From: Streptomyces sp. NBC_01288 | Lineage (GTDB): Bacteria; Actinomycetota; Actinomycetes; Streptomycetales; Streptomycetaceae | Length of the DNA stretch: 64,000 nucleotides | Reading direction: 5' to 3' | NCBI RefSeq assembly: GCF_035982055.1 | Contig: NZ_CP108427.1 | Coordinates: forward strand, 1,860,001 to 1,924,000 | In this document: piece after piece, positions 42,608 to 51,341 of the stretch | Numbering within the stretch: position 1 is the stretch's first letter | How the letters are laid out: every line of letters starts with the position of its first letter | Position numbers and translations under genes: made by a program | The notes under the pieces: generated by a model | Databases searched by the model: none | Told to the model about the DNA's origin: nothing | What the model saw: the letters and a program-made list of their open reading frames with translations, nothing else

Positions 42608-43861
42608 ATGAAGCAAGCGACCCCCGACGTCGGCGACCTCGTTGCCCGACGTCCCGCCGGTCAGAGCCTCGAAGCCCCGTTCTACGTCGGCGAGGAGTTC
42701 TTCGACCTCGACATCGAGGCCGTCTTCGCCCGGAGTTGGCTGTTCGTGGCCGCCGAGGCGGAGCTTCCCGAGCCCGGCGACTACGTGACGGTCGACATCG
42801 GGTCGTACTCGGTCATCGTCGTGCGCGACGACGACGAGGACGTCCGGGCCTTCCACAACGTCTGCCGCCATCGCGGCGCGCGCGTCCTCAACGAGGAGCG
42901 CGGCTCGGTGGGCAACATCGTCTGCGGGTACCACCGTTGGACGTACGGCGTGGACGGCAAACTGCTGCACGCCGAGTCCCAGGCGCCCGGCTTCGACCCG
43001 TCGTGCTTCGGGCTGCGCACCGTGCACGCGCGCACGGTGGCCGGGCTGGTCTTCATCTGCCTGGCCGACGAACCGCCCGCCGACTTCGACGAGGTCGCCG
43101 CCCGCATCGAGCCGTACCTCGCACCCCACAACCTGGCCAAGGCCAAGGTCGCCACGCAGATCGACCTGATCGAGAACGGCAACTGGAAGCTGACCATGGA
43201 GAACAACCGGGAGTGCTACCACTGCGTGGGCCATCCCGAGCTCCAGGCCTGCTACTTCCCCATCTACGGCTACCAGGAGCAGGACATCCCGCCCGCCCTG
43301 CGCCCCGCCTACGAGCGCTTCCTGCTGGCCGACGCCGAGGCCCGAAAAACCTACGACTCCTTGGGCCTGCCCTACGCCGAGATCGAGGAACTGGACACCC
43401 GCCCCACCGGTTTCCGCATCCAGCGCGAACCCCTCGACCTGGCCGGGGAGTCCTACACCCCGGACGGCACGGCCGCGTGCACACGCCTGCTGGCGGACTT
43501 CCCCACGGCCCGCCTGGGCCGGCTCTCCATGCACATCCAGCCCAACTCCTGGTTCCACTTCATGGCCGACCACGCGATCACGTTCTCCACGATCCCGCTC
43601 GGCCCGGACCGCACGCTCGTCCGCACCACCTGGCTCGTGCACGCCGACGCCGTGGAGGGGATCGACTACGACCTCGACACGATGACGAAGGTGTGGAAGG
43701 CCACGAACGACCAGGACGCGGTGCTGGTGGCCCGCGCCCACCAGGGCATCAGCAGCCCGGCCTATCTGCCGGGCCCGTACGGCCCGACGGAGGAGCAGGT
43801 CGAGGCGTTCGTGAACTGGTATGTGACCAGGCTCAAGGCACACCTGGAGCTCCAGCCATGA
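42608..43861 (+). CDS. Rieske non-haem iron oxygenase, betaine demethylase alpha subunit (GbcA-like)
   Basis: 417 residues. Rieske 2Fe-2S site C86-R-H88...C106-G-Y-H109; mononuclear iron histidines H206 and H210 in E-C-Y-H-C-V-G-H-P-E-L. The E-C-Y-H-C pattern is characteristic of the quaternary-ammonium oxygenases (glycine betaine GbcA, stachydrine, carnitine/choline types) rather than of aromatic dioxygenases. It oxidises an N-methyl group, releasing formaldehyde. Electron supply comes from the reductase encoded next, which overlaps by 4 bp. Betaine or proline betaine is the likely substrate; the sequence alone does not decide. Confidence 0.92.
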   Translation: MKQATPDVGDLVARRPAGQSLEAPFYVGEEFFDLDIEAVFARSWLFVAAEAELPEPGDYVTVDIGSYSVIVVRDDDEDVRAFHNVCRHRGARVLNEERGSVGNIVCGYHRWTYGVDGKLLHAESQAPGFDPSCFGLRTVHARTVAGLVFICLADEPPADFDEVAARIEPYLAPHNLAKAKVATQIDLIENGNWKLTMENNRECYHCVGHPELQACYFPIYGYQEQDIPPALRPAYERFLLADAEARKTYDSLGLPYAEIEELDTRPTGFRIQREPLDLAGESYTPDGTAACTRLLADFPTARLGRLSMHIQPNSWFHFMADHAITFSTIPLGPDRTLVRTTWLVHADAVEGIDYDLDTMTKVWKATNDQDAVLVARAHQGISSPAYLPGPYGPTEEQVEAFVNWYVTRLKAHLELQP

Positions 43862-44892
43862 GCGAGACCGAAGAGCTGCTGGTCTGCCGTCAGGTGCACC
43901 CGCTCACGCACGACGTGTCCACGTTCGTGTTCGAGTACGCCGAGCCCCGGCTGTTCCGGCACGACCCGGGCCAGTTCCTGACGCTGACCCTCGACATCGA
44001 CGGCCGGCCGGTCCAGCGCTGCTACACCATCTCCTCGTCGCCCACCCGCCCGTTCCTGCTCTCGATCACGGTGAAGCGCATCCCGGGCGGGCTCGTGTCG
44101 AACCGGCTGCACGATCGGCTGCGCCCCGGCGACACCGTGCGGGCGCACGGACCGCTCGGCGAGTTCAGCACGGCCCGGCATCCGGCGCCCAAGTACCTGT
44201 TCCTGTCCGGGGGTGTCGGGGTGACGCCGTCGATGTCGATGACCAGGACGCTGTACGACCTCGCCGACCCCGCCGACGTGGTGTTCGTGCACAGCGCGCG
44301 CACCCCGGCGGACATCGTCTTCCGCCATGAACTCGACCTCATCGCCGCGACCGCGCCCAACATCCGAGTGGTCCACATCTGCGAGGAGGACCGCCCGTAC
44401 GCCCCCTGGGGCGGATACCGCGGCCGCCTCACGATCGAGACCCTTCGCCAGGTCGCGCCGGACTTCCAGGAACGGGAGGTCTTCACCTGCGGTCCCGCCC
44501 CCTACATGGCCGCCGTACGGCACATGCTGGCGGACTCGGGCCTCGACATGGACCACTACCACGAGGAGAGCTTCACCTTCGAGACACCGGCCACACAGGC
44601 CGAGGCCTCGCCGGCCACCGCCACGGATGCCGGATTCAAGGTCGAGTTCACGCGCAGCGGCCGCACCCTCGACTGCGACCCCGACACCTCGCTCCTCGCC
44701 GCCGCCTCCCGGGCCGGCCTCAGCCTGCCGGCCTCGTGCGCCCAGGGCATGTGCGGCACCTGCAAGGCGACCCTGCTCTCCGGCTCCGTCGACATGCAGC
44801 ACAACGGGGGCATCCGGCCGCGCGAGATCACCCAGAACAAGATCCTGCTGTGCTGTTCAAAGCCGCTGGAGGACGTCGTGATCGACGCGTGA
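43858..44892 (+). CDS. Ferredoxin-NAD(P)H reductase partner of the Rieske oxygenase (GbcB-like)
   Basis: 344 residues. Order: FAD domain (R-C-Y-T-I-S-S), NAD domain (G-G-V-G-V-T-P-S; F-T-C-G-P-A-P-Y-M), then a C-terminal plant-type 2Fe-2S ferredoxin with C294-x4-C299-x2-C302 and C332. It passes electrons from NAD(P)H to the Rieske centre of the previous gene product. ATG 43858 overlaps that gene's stop (ATGA). Last gene of the operon; the next gene is convergent. Confidence 0.94.
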   Translation: MSETEELLVCRQVHPLTHDVSTFVFEYAEPRLFRHDPGQFLTLTLDIDGRPVQRCYTISSSPTRPFLLSITVKRIPGGLVSNRLHDRLRPGDTVRAHGPLGEFSTARHPAPKYLFLSGGVGVTPSMSMTRTLYDLADPADVVFVHSARTPADIVFRHELDLIAATAPNIRVVHICEEDRPYAPWGGYRGRLTIETLRQVAPDFQEREVFTCGPAPYMAAVRHMLADSGLDMDHYHEESFTFETPATQAEASPATATDAGFKVEFTRSGRTLDCDPDTSLLAAASRAGLSLPASCAQGMCGTCKATLLSGSVDMQHNGGIRPREITQNKILLCCSKPLEDVVIDA

Positions 44893-44927
44893 GGACACGA
44901 GTCGGGTGGCCGGGCCCCGGCTGGCGG

Positions 44928-45443
44928 TCAGCGGGTCTGCCGGCCGAACGCCTCGTACGCCGCCTCGTCGAAGAGCACGAACGTGACCTCCTCGACCGAT
45001 GTCTCCGTCGCCCGAACCGTCTCTACGGCGATCCGCGCCGCGTCGTCCATCGGCCAGCCGAAGATCCCGGCCGAGACGGCGGGGAACGCGACCGTACGGG
45101 CGCCGAGTTCGTCGGCGACGCGCAGGGACTCGCGGTAGCAGGAGGTCAGCAGCTCCGAGCGGTCCTCCTCGCGGGAGTACACCGGCCCCACCGTGTGGAT
45201 CACCCACCTCGCGTCCAGTTCGCCGGCCGTCGTCGCGACCGCCTTGCCCGTGGCCAGGCCCTTGCCGTAGTGCGAGGCGCGGAGCTTGCGGCAGTCCGCC
45301 AGGATCGCGGGGCCGCCTCGGCGGTGGATCGCGCCGTCGACTCCTCCGCCGCCCAGGAGTGAGGAGTTGGCCGCGTTGACGATCGCGTCGGCGCTCTGGC
45401 GGGTGATGTCACCCCGGACGAGGGTGATGGTGACGGTGGTCAT
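44928..45443 (-). CDS. Macrodomain O-acetyl-ADP-ribose deacetylase
   Basis: 171 residues. Macrodomain signatures: [20 protein letters not shown] and [12 protein letters not shown], which form the ADP-ribose pocket of the MacroD/YmdB type. It hydrolyses O-acetyl-ADP-ribose (the sirtuin by-product) or mono-ADP-ribosyl esters. ATG 45443 overlaps the stop of the FAD oxidoreductase gene (ATGA), so the two are coupled, though no functional link is evident. Confidence 0.93.
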   Translation of the reverse strand: MTTVTITLVRGDITRQSADAIVNAANSSLLGGGGVDGAIHRRGGPAILADCRKLRASHYGKGLATGKAVATTAGELDARWVIHTVGPVYSREEDRSELLTSCYRESLRVADELGARTVAFPAVSAGIFGWPMDDAARIAVETVRATETSVEEVTFVLFDEAAYEAFGRQTR

Positions 45444-46858
45444 GACTGCCTCAGTCGTCGCCAGACGGCCTTCGCCGCGTTGTGTCCCGACATGCCGTGC
45501 ACTCCGGGGCCGGGCGGGGTCGCCGAGGAGCAGATGAAGACGGCCGGGTGCGGGGTGCCGTACGGGGAGAGGGAGAGCTTGGGGCGCAGCAGGATCTGGA
45601 GTCCGGTGACCGCGCCGGAGCCGATGTCGCCGCCCACGTAGTTGGCGTTGCGGGCGGCGAGTTCGGGCGGCCCTGCGGTCGCGCGGGCGAGGACGCGGTC
45701 GCGGAACCCCGGGGCGAAGCGCTCCAGTTGGCGTTCGAGGGCGTCTGTGAGGTCGCCGGTCCAGCCGCTGGGGACATGGCCGTAGGCCCAGAAGACCTGC
45801 TTCCCGGCCGGGGCGCGGGTGGGGTCGACGATGCTGGGCTGCACGGTGATCATGAACGGCTTGTCGGGAGCGCGGTTCTCGCGGGACGCGGCGCGCAGGG
45901 CGGTGCCGATCTCCGTGCTGTCGGCGCCGATCTGAACCGTGCCGGCGGTGCGCGCCTCCTCGGCGGTCCAGGGCACCGGGCCGTCCAGGGCGTAGTCGAC
46001 CTTGAACACGCCTGCGCCGTAACGGTAGTTGGCGTAGTAGTCGCCGAAGCCCGCGATCTTCGCCAGGGCGGTGGGCGAGGTGTCGAAGACGTAGGCGCGG
46101 GCCGGCGGGAGGTCGTCGAGGCGCTTGACCTCGTAGTCGGTGTGGATCGCGCCGCCGAGGTCCTTCAGGTAGGCGGCCAGGGCGTCCGAGATGGACTGGG
46201 AGCCGCCGCGCGCCACCGGCCAGCCACGCGCGTGTGCCGCGAGGGCGAAGACCAGGCCGATCGCGCCGGTGGCGAAGCCACTGAGGGGGGCCATGACATG
46301 GCCGACGAGTCCGGCGAACAGGGTTTTGGCGCGCTCGTCCTGGAAGCGGCTGGTCAGCCAGGTCGACGGGGGCAGGCCGGTCAGTCCGAAGCGGGCGAGG
46401 GTGACCGGGTCGCGCGGCAGGGCGGTGCGCGGCAGGGACATGAAGTCGCGGACCAGGGTGTCCCACTTGGGGAGGAAGGGCTCGACCAGCCTGCGGTACG
46501 CGCCCGCGTCACGCGGCCCGAACGACGCGGCCGTCTCCGCGACCGACCGCGACAGCACGGCCGCGCTGCCGTCGGTGAAGGGATGCGCCATGGGCAGCTC
46601 GGGGTGCAGCCACTCCAGGCCGTAGCGCTCCAACGGCAGGGCGCGGAACGCGGGCGAGTTGATGCCGAGCGGGTGCGCCGCCGAACAGGGGTCGTGCCGG
46701 AAACCGGGGAGGGTCAGCTCCTCGGTGCGGGCGCCTCCGCCCACGGTGTCCCGGGCCTCGAACACGGCCACGGAGAAACCGCGCCGGGCCAGCTCCACGG
46801 CGGCCGTCAGTCCGTTCGGCCCCGCACCCACCACGACCGCATCGAGCATCGACGGCAC
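45440..46858 (-). CDS. Phytoene-dehydrogenase-like FAD oxidoreductase
   Basis: 472 residues from GTG 46858, with AAGGGG 8 bp upstream. N-terminal FAD loop [20 protein letters not shown] and [12 protein letters not shown]-terminal [13 protein letters not shown] closing the FAD site. The layout resembles the PYROXD2/CrtI-like group whose substrates are mostly unknown. No carotenoid genes are nearby, so a phytoene role is not supported. Translationally coupled to the macrodomain gene. Confidence 0.9.
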   Translation of the reverse strand: MPSMLDAVVVGAGPNGLTAAVELARRGFSVAVFEARDTVGGGARTEELTLPGFRHDPCSAAHPLGINSPAFRALPLERYGLEWLHPELPMAHPFTDGSAAVLSRSVAETAASFGPRDAGAYRRLVEPFLPKWDTLVRDFMSLPRTALPRDPVTLARFGLTGLPPSTWLTSRFQDERAKTLFAGLVGHVMAPLSGFATGAIGLVFALAAHARGWPVARGGSQSISDALAAYLKDLGGAIHTDYEVKRLDDLPPARAYVFDTSPTALAKIAGFGDYYANYRYGAGVFKVDYALDGPVPWTAEEARTAGTVQIGADSTEIGTALRAASRENRAPDKPFMITVQPSIVDPTRAPAGKQVFWAYGHVPSGWTGDLTDALERQLERFAPGFRDRVLARATAGPPELAARNANYVGGDIGSGAVTGLQILLRPKLSLSPYGTPHPAVFICSSATPPGPGVHGMSGHNAAKAVWRRLRQS

Positions 46859-46958
46859 CTTGGGACCCCTTCGTCAGCCGATGGCCACTCGACATCAGGA
46901 TATGCCGCGGGACTGACACTCCCGGGGTCAGCCCACCAGGTGAGCGCAACCCGTGACC

Positions 46959-47801
46959 CTACGACGCCCTCAGCAGCTCCATCACGCGCTGTGCGGTCGC
47001 CGCGTCCCGGGCCGCCGTGAAGGGCAGCGCGTTTCCACCGGTGATGCGGAACGGCTCTCCCGTGAGCGTGCGGTGGGCGCCGCCCGCCTCCTCGACGAGG
47101 AGCAGGCCCGCCGCGTGGTCCCAGGCGGCCTCCCAGGAGAAGGCCGTGGCGTCCAACTCGCCCCGGGCGACGGCGAGATACTCAAGGCCGGCCGAGCCGC
47201 ACGGGCGCGTGTGCACGCCGTCCGCCCACAGGCCGAGCAGGGCGCGCTTCTGGGCGTCCGTCGTGTAGTCCGGGTGGGAGGTGGCCACTTCCAGGTCCCG
47301 GGCGGGGTCCGGGGCGCCGGAGCGCAGCCGTACGCCGTCGAGGAAGGCACCGCGGCCCTTGACGGCGGTGGCCATCTGGTCGCGGGCGGCCGCGTAGGTC
47401 CAGGAGGCGAGCAGCTCTCCGTGCCGGGCGAGCGCGACCAGGGTGCAGAAGCCGGTCTCGCCGCGCACGAACTGCCGTGTCCCGTCGACCGGGTCGACGA
47501 TCCAGACCGGGGCGTCGCCCTGTATCGCCTCGTACGTCTCCGGGTCGGCGTGCACCGCTTCCTCGCCGACGACGACGGAGCCGGGCAGGAGGGAGCCGAG
47601 CACCTTGGTCAGATACAGCTCGGCGTTGCGGTCGGCGTCCGTGACCAGGTCGTGCGGGCCGCTCTTCTGGTCGACCTCGTGCGCCGCGAGCTGGCGGAAG
47701 CGGGGCATGATCTCCGTGGCCGCCGCCCTGCGGATTGCTTCTTCGACGTCGGCCGTGTGCTGTACGAGAAACTCGTCGATGGTTTCGGTGTCTTCGATCA
47801 T
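46959..47801 (-). CDS. Inositol monophosphatase family protein
   Basis: 280 residues. Lithium-sensitive phosphatase motifs: V-V-G-E-E-A, W-I-V-D-P-V-D-G-T-R-Q-F and W-E-A-A-W-D-H-A-A-G, together the metal and phosphate site. Substrate could be inositol phosphate, histidinol phosphate or another sugar phosphate; the tyrosine/aspartate markers that would separate HisN are not clear to me. ATG 47801 is preceded closely by GGAGG. Separated by 100 bp from the FAD oxidoreductase gene start. Confidence 0.9.
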   Translation of the reverse strand: MIEDTETIDEFLVQHTADVEEAIRRAAATEIMPRFRQLAAHEVDQKSGPHDLVTDADRNAELYLTKVLGSLLPGSVVVGEEAVHADPETYEAIQGDAPVWIVDPVDGTRQFVRGETGFCTLVALARHGELLASWTYAAARDQMATAVKGRGAFLDGVRLRSGAPDPARDLEVATSHPDYTTDAQKRALLGLWADGVHTRPCGSAGLEYLAVARGELDATAFSWEAAWDHAAGLLLVEEAGGAHRTLTGEPFRITGGNALPFTAARDAATAQRVMELLRAS

Positions 47802-47917
47802 GCCTCCATGAGAGCACGCGTCACTGACAATCCCCACCCGCCCGGTGCACTCCGGGTGGAATCACCATGAACACCCGGCTCCGGAGATCACCGGGAGCCG
47901 GTCCCTCCCACGGCAGG

Positions 47918-49720
47918 TCAGCGCCCCACCGCGTACCCCTGCATGCCCCGCGGATTCGCCGCCGCCGACAGGATCCCGGCCTCCGGGTCCCGGGCGACCG
48001 CGCACAGCCGCCCTTCGGACCAGGCGTCGCCGACGGTCACGTCATGGCCGCGTCGCCGCAGCTCCTCCACCACCGCCTCGTCCATGCGGGACTCGACGGT
48101 GACGCTCCCGGGGCGCATGCCGCGCGGGTAGAAGGAGCCGGGGAAGCTGTCGTTGTGCCAGTTCGGGGCGTCGATCGCGCCCTGGAGGTCGAGGCCGCCG
48201 CGTGCCTTCGCGCGCGCGGCGACCGCCAGGAAGAAGTGCAGCTGCCACTGGTCCTGCTGGTCCCCGCCTGGTGTGCCGAACGCCAGGACCGGCACTCCGT
48301 CGCGCAGGGCGATCGACGGGGTGAGCGTGGTGCGCGGACGACGGCCCGGGACAAGGGAGTTGGGCAGGCCGGGCTCCAGCCAGGCCATCTGGAGCCGGGT
48401 ACCGAGAGGGAAGCCCAGCTCGGGCACCACCGGGTTGGACTGCAACCAGCCGCCGCTGGGCGTGGCCGCGATCATGTTGCCCCAGCGGTCGACGACGTCG
48501 AGGTGGCAGGTGTCGCCGCGGGTACCGCCGTCGGCGCTCACCCGCGCGACGGTCGGCTCCCCCGCCCCCATCGGGTCGAAGCCGGACTCCTCGGGCGCCA
48601 CCACGCGCGCGTGCCCGCACAGGCGCGGCGCGCGCCCTCCGGGACTGCCCGGCCGCAGCTCGTACGACGCCTTCGCGCCGATCAGCTCCCGCCGCGCCGC
48701 GTTGTAGTCCACCGACAGCAACTCCCCCAGCGGTACGGCGTCAGGGTCCGCGTCCCCGTACCAGGCCTCCCGGTCGGCCATCGCGAGCTTGCAGCCCTCG
48801 ATCAGGAGATGGACGTAGTCGGCGGATCCGTAGGCGGGCAACTCGGGCGGGAGCAGGGCGAGTTGCTGGAGGAGGACCGGGCCCTGGCTCCAGGGGCCGG
48901 CCTTGCACAGGGTCCAGCCGTTCCAGTCGTACGTCGCCGGGGCCTCGTAGGACGCGGACCAGGAGGCCAGGTCGGCGGCCGTGAGGGTGCCGGTGTGGCG
49001 CTCGCCGCTGGTGTCCATGGTGGGCCGCGCGGACTGTCGTACAAGGGCCTCGGCGATGAATCCCGACCGCCACACCTCCCGTGCCGCCTCGATCTGGGCC
49101 TCCCGGTCCCCCGCCCCGGCCACCTCGGCGAGGAGCCGCTTCCAGGTGGCGGCGAGGGCGGGATTGCGGAACAGCTCGCCGGGCCGGGGTGCCTTCCCAC
49201 CGGGCAGGTACACGTCCGCCGACGAGGTCCACTCCGTCTCGAACAGCTCCCGTACGGCCTCGACGGTCGCGCCGACGTTCTCCACGCACGCGTGGCCGTC
49301 CTCGGCGTACCCGATGGCGTACTTCAGGACGTCGGCCAGGGACTTCGTGCCGTGGTCCCTGAGGAGGAGCATCCAGGCGTCGAAGGCGCCGGGAACGGCC
49401 GCCGCGAGGGGGCCCGTACCGGGTACGAGATCCAGACCGAGTCCCCTGTAGTGGTCGATCGTCGCGCCCGCGGGGGCGACGCCCTGTCCGCACAGGACGC
49501 GCACCTCGCCGCCCGCCGGGGCGAGGAGGATGGGCACCTCGCCGGCGGGGCCGTTGAGGTGCGGTTCCACGACGTGCAGGACGAACGCCCCGGCGACGGC
49601 GGCGTCGTACGCGTTGCCGCCGTCCTCCAGGACGGCCATCGCCGACTGCGAGGCCAGCCAGTGGGTCGAGGACACCATGCCGAAGGTGCCCTGGAGCGTG
49701 GGTCGGGTGGTGAAGTGCAT
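47918..49720 (-). CDS. Gamma-glutamyltransferase family protein
   Basis: 600 residues, N-terminal nucleophile hydrolase. The autoprocessing/nucleophile threonine is T404 in R-G-D-T-C-H-L-D-V-V-D, followed by A-T-P-S-G-G-W; earlier conserved parts include G-G-N-A-Y-D-A-A-V-A and H-L-N-G-P-A-G-E. There is no signal peptide, so it should act in the cytoplasm, unlike classical periplasmic GGT. Members cleave gamma-glutamyl amides or related acyl groups; the exact substrate is unknown. ATG 49720; the ROK gene upstream on the same strand ends 98 bp away. Confidence 0.88.
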   Translation of the reverse strand: MHFTTRPTLQGTFGMVSSTHWLASQSAMAVLEDGGNAYDAAVAGAFVLHVVEPHLNGPAGEVPILLAPAGGEVRVLCGQGVAPAGATIDHYRGLGLDLVPGTGPLAAAVPGAFDAWMLLLRDHGTKSLADVLKYAIGYAEDGHACVENVGATVEAVRELFETEWTSSADVYLPGGKAPRPGELFRNPALAATWKRLLAEVAGAGDREAQIEAAREVWRSGFIAEALVRQSARPTMDTSGERHTGTLTAADLASWSASYEAPATYDWNGWTLCKAGPWSQGPVLLQQLALLPPELPAYGSADYVHLLIEGCKLAMADREAWYGDADPDAVPLGELLSVDYNAARRELIGAKASYELRPGSPGGRAPRLCGHARVVAPEESGFDPMGAGEPTVARVSADGGTRGDTCHLDVVDRWGNMIAATPSGGWLQSNPVVPELGFPLGTRLQMAWLEPGLPNSLVPGRRPRTTLTPSIALRDGVPVLAFGTPGGDQQDQWQLHFFLAVAARAKARGGLDLQGAIDAPNWHNDSFPGSFYPRGMRPGSVTVESRMDEAVVEELRRRGHDVTVGDAWSEGRLCAVARDPEAGILSAAANPRGMQGYAVGR

Positions 49721-49818
49721 ATCTCACCTCGGTGTTCGCGCGCGTGCGCCGGGGCTCGGCTCCGGTCGCCCTGGTCGGGCAGCAGACTATCGACCGGGCG
49801 CGTTCACGCTTCGCGGCC

Positions 49819-50973
49819 CTACTTCGCGGGAGCGAAGACGCGTTGGGCCGCGACGACCGCCCCGCCGCGTGCCCACTCCTCGAACGGCAGGGGGCGGACC
49901 ACGAGATCGCAGTCCACCGCGGCACCGAAGGCGTGGTCCACGAAGGCCTGCCGGATGTGGTCGGCGAACAGGTCGTAGGAGGCGACGCCCTCGCCGGAGA
50001 TGATGATCCGCTCCGGTCCGATGAGGTTGGCGACGCAGGCCAGGGCGAGGCCCACGGCGTGTCCGGCGCGGGCGAAGACGGTCCGGACGGCGGGGTCGCC
50101 GGTGTGCGCGAGGCGGATCGCGCCGTCCATGGTCAACTCCGCGTCGCCGGTGGCCTGTCGGGCCTGCTCGACGATCGCGTGGGTGGAGGCGACCGCCTCC
50201 ACGCACCCGGTGTTGCCGCAGGTGCAGACCCGGTCGGTACCGCTCACCGGCAGGTGCCCCACTTCGCCCGCCACGCCGTGCGCTCCGGAGACCACCCGGC
50301 CGGCGACGCAGAGCCCGGCGCCGATGCCGACGCCGACGGTGACCAGGGCGAAGATCGACAGCCCGACGCCGGCGCCGAACCACTGCTCGGCCACGGTCAG
50401 GGCCCGTACGTCGTTCTCGATGACCGTCGGTGTCCCGGTGGCCGTCTCGACGAGCTGGGCGAGCGGCACCCGGCGCCAGTCGAGGAAGGGCGAGTACTGG
50501 ACCGTGCCCAACTGGCTGTCCACGTCGCCGGAGATGGTGACGCCGATGCCGTGGAGGCCGGTGGTGCCCTCCAGGTTCGCCGCCGTGCGCAGTTCGTCGA
50601 CCAGCCGGGCGATGGCCAGCACCACGGTGCCCACGTCGCGTGAGTCGAGGCGGACGCGCCGGGAGGCCAGTGGACGGGCCGTCAAGTCGGCCAGTACGCC
50701 GATGAGTTCCTCGCCGGTGACCTTCACACCGGCGAACAGGGCGCGTTCGGCCCGTACTTCGACCGGGGTCGCCGGGCGGCCGTTCGTCCGCTCGGTGGCG
50801 GGCCGGCCGCCCTCGGTGATCCAGCCGTCGGCCATGAGCGAGGTGGCCACTTTGGTGACGGCTCCCGGGGTCAGCCCGGTCCGCCGGCCGATCTCGGCGC
50901 GACTCAGCGGACCGTGCTGGAGCAGGGTCTGCAGGACGAGGGCGGCCGCGGGTGGCTGGTCGGCGAGGCTCAT
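49819..50973 (-). CDS. ROK-family repressor of the glycan locus
   Basis: 384 residues. N-terminal winged HTH (G-P-L-S-R-A-E-I-G-R-R-T-G-L-T-P-G-A-V-T-K) followed by the ROK sugar-kinase-like domain with G-E-V-G-H-L-P-V and the zinc motif C-T-C-G-N-T-G-C-V-E. The length and HTH mark it as a regulator (NagC/XylR type), not a kinase. It is divergent from the seven-gene glycan operon, and a dyad lies 10 bp before its start codon, so it probably represses both until a sugar inducer binds. Confidence 0.93.
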   Translation of the reverse strand: MSLADQPPAAALVLQTLLQHGPLSRAEIGRRTGLTPGAVTKVATSLMADGWITEGGRPATERTNGRPATPVEVRAERALFAGVKVTGEELIGVLADLTARPLASRRVRLDSRDVGTVVLAIARLVDELRTAANLEGTTGLHGIGVTISGDVDSQLGTVQYSPFLDWRRVPLAQLVETATGTPTVIENDVRALTVAEQWFGAGVGLSIFALVTVGVGIGAGLCVAGRVVSGAHGVAGEVGHLPVSGTDRVCTCGNTGCVEAVASTHAIVEQARQATGDAELTMDGAIRLAHTGDPAVRTVFARAGHAVGLALACVANLIGPERIIISGEGVASYDLFADHIRQAFVDHAFGAAVDCDLVVRPLPFEEWARGGAVVAAQRVFAPAK

Positions 50974-51341
50974 GGGGCGACGTTACCTTTCCTTTGGAAA
51001 GTAAGACAAGGCCTATACATCGGCCCTATCGGCCTGAAACCGCAGGTCATTCGACAGCAGGTGGCCGAAACCCCCCACCTGGCCTCACAAAGGTCGGAGT
51101 TTTCTACGCGTTGACTATGTTGACGCTGGAAGGAAACTAAGCCTAGATTCGCCGCACTCCTCGTCGGGGCGGACGGGACGGTCCTGCGCCGGTGAGGAGT
51201 GTGTGGCCCCCACCCACTCGCCCGTTGGTCCCAGCGAACCCTCTCGGTGATGTCCCGGGACGACCACCACCGAGAGGCTCCCCGCACCCGACACCTCAGG
51301 CGGGAACCCCGCCTGTAGCCGCGCCCTGACGGAGTACACAC
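50974..51341. promoter_or_regulatory. Divergent ROK/glycan operon control region
   Basis: A dyad TTACCTTTCC-TTT-GGAAAGTAA (50983-51004, one unpaired base) lies just before the ROK start. A promoter toward the glycan operon is TTGACG (51120-51125) - 18 bp - TAGATT (51144-51149); its spacer contains GGAAGGAAACTAA, which resembles a half of the dyad. TTGACTATG precedes TTGACGC in direct repeat. The remaining 190 bp leader up to 51341 shows no gene; GGAG about 10 bp before ATG 51342 is the ribosome binding site. Confidence 0.6.

Noticed and set aside
14070..45443. Sirtuin, macrodomain and ADP-ribosylglycohydrolase as one ADP-ribosylation system
   Set aside because: The three genes are 8-30 kb apart in unrelated contexts; no SirTM-type operon is present.
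45440..46858. Carotenoid (phytoene desaturase) gene
   Set aside because: The FAD motifs fit, but no crtB, crtE or other carotenoid genes are nearby and the sequence resembles the wider PYROXD2-like group.
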